The notes below the pieces were generated by a model. That model had not been told where the DNA came from, did not search any database, and worked only from the letters and a program-made list of their open reading frames with translations. Shown one piece after another: positions 6,925-9,507 of a stretch of DNA of 9,507 nt. The position numbers and the translations under genes were made by a program. This stretch comes from Acidobacteriota bacterium. Lineage in GTDB: Bacteria; Acidobacteriota; Terriglobia; Terriglobales; Acidobacteriaceae. Location: contig JAJZIF010000107.1 in assembly GCA_021810735.1 (NCBI GenBank), forward strand, positions 1-9,507, given 5' to 3'. How positions within the stretch are numbered: position 1 is the stretch's first letter; every line of letters starts with the position of its first letter.

Positions 6925-6940
6925 TGTGATACCAATCACA
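6925..6940. promoter_or_regulatory. CRP/FNR-like box 4 (P-type ATPase promoter)
   Basis: TGTGATACCAATCACA, with perfect TGTGA and TCACA half-sites and the best match to the E. coli CRP consensus in this window. Its centre (6932.5) is about 133 bases upstream of the ATG at 6799. A -10-like CATAGT (minus strand, 6900-6895) lies 37.5 bases from the centre at its downstream edge, about three bases further than ideal class II spacing. This implies a leader of roughly 90 bases. The box is in the gap between the M50 gene stop (6985) and the ATPase start. Confidence 0.8.
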
Positions 6941-6984
6941 TTGCTTCCAAGCACTCGGCTGCCAAGAGATGAGCGTGCCTGTGG

Positions 6985-8142
6985 CTACCGCGACCCCAAA
7001 TGCGGATGGCCGGTGACGTGACTACGCTGGAGTTCGAGGAGAATCTGCATGTACTCCATGATGCTGCGCCGGGACAGAAGCCCACGGAGCTGTCCCCCGG
7101 AAACGACGGGGACCGCGCCGGCATCTTCGTCACGCATCATCTCCAGCGCATCCACGATTGGCGCATCGGGAGCCAGCGAAGGCATGGAGGCAAGCGGACG
7201 CATGACGGCTCCAACCTCTGTGAATGGCCACATACGTTCGTCGACGGGAGTAATCTCCCTGGGCGTCACGATGCCGACGGGTTCTCTTTCATGGGTGACG
7301 AGGAAATACCTGCTGGTGGCATGCAGCAACTGCTCGCGGACAAACTGCTGTACGCTCACATGGCGGTCCACCGAGGGAAACTGCTGCTGCATGAGATCCG
7401 AGACTTTGACGCCAGTGAGCGAGCGGCGGAGGTCTTCGCTGAGGTAGCTCTCGCGCGCGGCCTGCAGCAGAAACCAGCCAATGAAGGCGAGCCAGAGGCC
7501 GCCGATTCCGGCGCCGCGGAAGAACAAATAGATGCCAACGAGAATGAATACACTGGCCACACCGTTGGTGACCAGGACCGCCTGGCGGGTTGCGCGGAGC
7601 AGATCTTTGCTCTTCCACCACAGCAGCGCACGCAGGACACGCCCGCCATCCATCGGATAGCCGGGCAGGAGATTGAAGACCGCGAGGCCGAAATTGATGT
7701 AGCCGAGCCAGGACAACACTTCTCCGACAGGGCGATGGCGCAGGCCCGGGCCGAGCAACCAGACCCCTGCGAGGCAAGCTGCGCCAATGACGGCGCTGGT
7801 GAGGGGCCCGACAATCGCGACCTGAAACTCGCTGGCCGCGCTTTTCGGCTCTTCCGTCATCTGCGAAACGCCGCCAAGAGCGAACAAGGTGATTTCGCGC
7901 ACCTCGATCCCCTTGGACTGCGCGACCAAAGAATGGGCCAACTCATGAAGGATCAGGCAGAAAAAAAACAGGAGCGCAGTCAATATGGCGGAGACCGCGA
8001 CCGTGGCGTAGGACCAATGCGGGTGTGTCAGGTGAAAGCTGTCTCCCAAAGAGAAAGCGATCAGGAATGCGATGAGCAGCCAACTGGCATGCACCCCGAT
8101 CCGGATACCGAAGAGCTTTCCGAGGCTGAAATGCGAACGCAT
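6985..8142 (-). CDS. M50 site-2-type membrane protease with CBS pair
   Basis: A 385-residue intramembrane zinc protease. The N-terminal segment ([14 protein letters not shown]) is typical of the rhomboid-unrelated S2P/SpoIVFB group. Transmembrane helices follow, with the active-site HELAH at 66-70. The second motif, [12 protein letters not shown] (157-168), supplies the Asp165 zinc ligand. Further helices reach about residue 230, then a tandem CBS domain pair (about 247-303 and 311-367) that in relatives binds adenine nucleotides and may couple protease activity to energy state. Length and order match the mycobacterial DosR-regulon protein Rv2625c. Substrates are unknown; S2P enzymes often release membrane-tethered regulators. 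The start at 8142 is chosen over an upstream GTG (8220) because GGAGG (8153-8149) lies six bases before it and the protein then begins at the conserved N-terminus. It is divergent from 8405-9268, with two CRP-like boxes between. Confidence 0.93.
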   Translation of the reverse strand: MRSHFSLGKLFGIRIGVHASWLLIAFLIAFSLGDSFHLTHPHWSYATVAVSAILTALLFFFCLILHELAHSLVAQSKGIEVREITLFALGGVSQMTEEPKSAASEFQVAIVGPLTSAVIGAACLAGVWLLGPGLRHRPVGEVLSWLGYINFGLAVFNLLPGYPMDGGRVLRALLWWKSKDLLRATRQAVLVTNGVASVFILVGIYLFFRGAGIGGLWLAFIGWFLLQAARESYLSEDLRRSLTGVKVSDLMQQQFPSVDRHVSVQQFVREQLLHATSRYFLVTHEREPVGIVTPREITPVDERMWPFTEVGAVMRPLASMPSLAPDAPIVDALEMMRDEDAGAVPVVSGGQLRGLLSRRSIMEYMQILLELQRSHVTGHPHLGSR

Positions 8143-8192
8143 GCCTAACCTCCACCTTAGAGCCAAGATGCAGCCGTAAAGCGCCGAGTTGC

Positions 8193-8208
8193 TGTGACCA
8201 CTGTCACC
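8193..8208. promoter_or_regulatory. CRP/FNR-like box 5 (M50 protease promoter)
   Basis: TGTGACCACTGTCACC, with centre at 8200.5. On the minus strand a CATCTT hexamer (8170-8165) ends 35.5 bases from the centre, one base off exact class II spacing. The predicted start near 8158 gives a leader of about 16 bases containing the GGAGG ribosome-binding site. The hexamer resembles CATCCT at the rubrerythrin promoter. Confidence 0.8.
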
Positions 8209-8242
8209 CGAGAGGAACACGGCACAGCCCTGCCCGACTGCT

Positions 8243-8258
8243 TGTGACCTCCATCACT
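8243..8258. promoter_or_regulatory. CRP/FNR-like box 6 (promoter of 8405-9268)
   Basis: TGTGACCTCCATCACT, with centre at 8250.5, 50 bases from box 5. It is 154 bases upstream of the ATG at 8405. No convincing -10 is seen at class II spacing (region 8279-8290), so the regulated start could be elsewhere or the box may act from a class I position. The predicted leader would be long (over 100 bases). Confidence 0.75.
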
Positions 8259-8307
8259 GAGAAAGACGAGGCCGAGACGAAAGCTGCGTAAAGCAGGCAG
8301 CAGAACG

Positions 8308-8361
8308 CGGATGCATCCGGCATTGCCGCCTGTTCAACGGAAGCCAGCATTCAAGGCTGGC
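8308..8361 (+). other. Two inverted repeats in the 8405-9268 leader
   Basis: CGGATGCATCCG (8308-8319) is a perfect 12-base palindrome. GCCAGC (8343-8348) and GCTGGC (8356-8361) form a six-base stem with a seven-base loop. Both lie in the non-coding stretch between box 6 and the start codon. They could be a second operator and a leader hairpin, but neither matches a known riboswitch pattern that I can recognise. Confidence 0.35.
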
Positions 8362-8404
8362 AAAAGCAAGAGCAGTTCTTTTCCCTCCCGAAGAGGAGTG
8401 CAAA

Positions 8405-9268
8405 ATGGTGCTTCGATGGATGATCCTGGCCAGCCTGCTCACGGTGTGCAGCGTCGCGATTGGGCAAAGCCAGGCAGGCCTGACGGCCAATGAAGTCCTT
8501 CGCCGAGCAGAACAAACGACGCATGACGGCTTTGAGCATGCTGCGGAGTTTGACTACTGCATGACCGAGAATCAAGGCGACAAGATAAAGACCTACGCGG
8601 TTTTTATGATGTACGGTTCAACCTACGCGCAGTTGGTTGCGGTCAATGGAGTCGGGCTTCCGGCAGAGGATCTTAAGAAACTGGCGTCTGCCCGCGAGGC
8701 CGAAGCCGAGCGGCGCAGCCGCGAAACTCCTGAGCAGCACGCCAGCCGCGTAGCTCAATACAACGCAGAACAGCACCGAAACCGCACTCTTTTGCGGGAA
8801 ATGATCACAGCATTTGATTTTACGCTGCGGGGAACCGCACAGAAAGACGGATGGGAAACCTACGTTCTCGACGTGAAGCCACGTCCCGGATATCAACCGA
8901 AAGACCGGCTGAGCCGAGTCTTGACCGGGATGCAAGGGACGATATGGATCGACGAACAGAATTACGGCTGGGTGCGAGCCGAGGCCGAGGTGGTGCGCCC
9001 CGTGATGATTGAGGGCTTTCTCGCGCGCGTGGAAAGAGGCACGCGCTTCGCGATGGAGCAACGTCCTTTTGGCCGCGGTTTCTGGCTTCCAACATGGTTC
9101 AGCATTTACACCAAGGCGCGAATCCTGTTCCTCTTCCCCACGAGTTCGAAGAAGGAGTATACGTTCTTCGACTACGTGCCAGTTGGAACACTGAAGCCCG
9201 AGATGTGCCTGCCCAAGGTCGGGCCACCGGTTCCCGCCACGCGTCCGGAGCAACGGCCGGAGCATTGA
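8405..9268 (+). CDS. Exported protein of unknown function, LolA-like character
   Basis: A 287-residue protein with a signal peptide (about 1-20 or 1-24; MVLRW, hydrophobic core, then AIGQSQAG). The mature part has a short helical start, a beta strand (about 47-82), and a charged helix (about 87-135) rich in Glu, Arg and Ala. Beta strands follow to about 260, including GTIWIDEQNYGWVRAEAEV (178-196). The pattern of a strand-rich domain with an IWID strand resembles LolA/LppX-type lipid-binding folds (outer-membrane lipoprotein-sorting-like), but I cannot confirm this by eye. The C-terminus is Pro-rich. No clear lipobox is seen: LLTVC has Val at -1. The ATG at 8405 follows GAGGAG (8393-8398) at six bases. 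It is divergent from the M50 protease gene and carries CRP-like box 6, so it probably belongs to the same regulon. It converges on the CBS gene ending at 9309. Confidence 0.75.
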   Translation: MVLRWMILASLLTVCSVAIGQSQAGLTANEVLRRAEQTTHDGFEHAAEFDYCMTENQGDKIKTYAVFMMYGSTYAQLVAVNGVGLPAEDLKKLASAREAEAERRSRETPEQHASRVAQYNAEQHRNRTLLREMITAFDFTLRGTAQKDGWETYVLDVKPRPGYQPKDRLSRVLTGMQGTIWIDEQNYGWVRAEAEVVRPVMIEGFLARVERGTRFAMEQRPFGRGFWLPTWFSIYTKARILFLFPTSSKKEYTFFDYVPVGTLKPEMCLPKVGPPVPATRPEQRPEH

Positions 9269-9308
9269 TCGTGCCCCAGCCGCGGTGCCAGTGCTGTGCA
9301 ATGCCCCC

Positions 9309-9507
9309 TCAAGCGGAGAGAATCGTCCGCTGGGGTTCGGTCCTACCGTTTGGTTTGGAAATTTCCCTAAGCATGCGCTGGACATTCTGAGGAGTGTCAT
9401 GCAGCACGATGTCTGCCTGCGCGACCATTCCGATGCAGATGCCGATGTCGTTTACCACTGGCAATCTGCGCACGGCGTGGGTCTGCATGAGGGATTCGCA
9501 AACAAGA
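9309..9507 (-). CDS. CBS-domain protein, C-terminal fragment (runs off window)
   Basis: A minus-strand frame is open from the window edge to a TGA at 9309-9311, giving 65 residues with no start inside the window. It begins in the second half of a CBS domain: LMQTHAVRRLPVVND, then GICIGMVAQADIVLH, the canonical CBS helix-strand-strand-helix end. A short tail (NVQRMLREISKP and beyond) follows. The RRLPVV plus G-x-V-x-Q-A-D-I pattern is typical of stand-alone CBS-pair proteins such as mycobacterial Hrp1. These bind adenine nucleotides or act as stress-regulated proteins. It lies 40 bases from the convergent gene ending at 9268, with no clear terminator between. Its promoter is outside the window, so a CRP-like box cannot be checked. 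Confidence 0.85.
   Translation of the reverse strand, partial: LVCESLMQTHAVRRLPVVNDIGICIGMVAQADIVLHDTPQNVQRMLREISKPNGRTEPQRTILSA

Noticed and set aside
6763..6954. Small minus-strand frame upstream of the ATPase, with several cysteines
   Set aside because: It runs across box 4 and the predicted promoter and into the ATPase gene in another frame; no ribosome-binding site supports it.
7000..8148. Plus-strand open frame of 382 codons opposite the M50 gene
   Set aside because: It is antisense to a clearly identified protease with HELAH, MDGGR and CBS motifs. Its product is Gln/Glu/Asp/His-rich without recognisable domains, as expected of a shadow frame.
8140..8220. Upstream GTG start (8220) for the M50 gene
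   Set aside because: It would place the start beyond box 5 and the -10, adds 26 residues unlike the family, and lacks the GGAGG present before the ATG at 8142.
8405..8449. Possible lipobox (LLTVC) in the 8405 protein
   Set aside because: Val at -1 is not a normal lipobox residue, and a standard signal peptidase I site lies just downstream.
8618..9400. Minus-strand open frame of 260 codons
   Set aside because: It overlaps the exported protein gene 8405-9268, which has a good ribosome-binding site and signal peptide, and it also overlaps the end of the CBS gene in another frame. No domain is seen.

Overview
The window (about 9.5 kb, moderately GC-rich) looks like chromosome from an acidobacterium (Acidobacteriota, Terriglobia/Koribacter-like). 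The main clue is an exported protein of the VWFA-related acidobacterial family (TIGR03436 type). Several lineage-typical exported hypotheticals and the GC level fit this. The assignment is an inference from protein character only.

Layout. 144-638 (-) encodes an exported rubrerythrin-like diiron protein. It is divergent from 834-1394 (+), a small exported all-helical protein of unknown function that ends in a strong hairpin. 1514-2581 and 2599-4131 (+) form a two-gene operon for an exported VWFA-related protein and an M48 (BepA/YfgC-like) metalloprotease, closed by a terminator at 4171-4206. Then come three minus-strand genes, read from right to left: an M50 site-2-type protease with a CBS pair (8142-6985), a TPC-type P1B metal ATPase (6799-4934) and a six-helix HdeD/DUF308-like membrane protein (4864-4289). 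8405-9268 (+) is an exported protein with LolA-like character, divergent from the M50 gene. At the right edge, 9507-9309 (-) is the C-terminal part of a CBS-domain protein that continues beyond the window.

The main discovery is regulatory. Six near-identical CRP/FNR-type palindromes, TGTGAY-N4-RTCAC, lie only in intergenic DNA. They are at 710-725, 748-763, 4902-4917, 6925-6940, 8193-8208 and 8243-8258. Every complete transcription unit except the VWFA/M48 operon has one in its upstream region. Both divergent intergenic regions carry two, one per direction. At several promoters the box-to-start spacing and a possible -10 hexamer fit class II activation (box centre near -41.5). The box-associated genes are a peroxide/iron-handling rubrerythrin, a P1B ATPase of possible iron/nickel type, an HdeD-like protein, a CBS-regulated membrane protease and two exported unknowns. 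This set recalls hypoxia or energy-stress regulons such as mycobacterial DosR, which contains an M50-CBS protease and a CBS-pair protein. Here the operator is CRP/FNR-like instead. I infer a low-oxygen, redox or energy-stress regulon run by a CRP/FNR-family factor encoded outside the window; the inducing signal cannot be read from the sequence.
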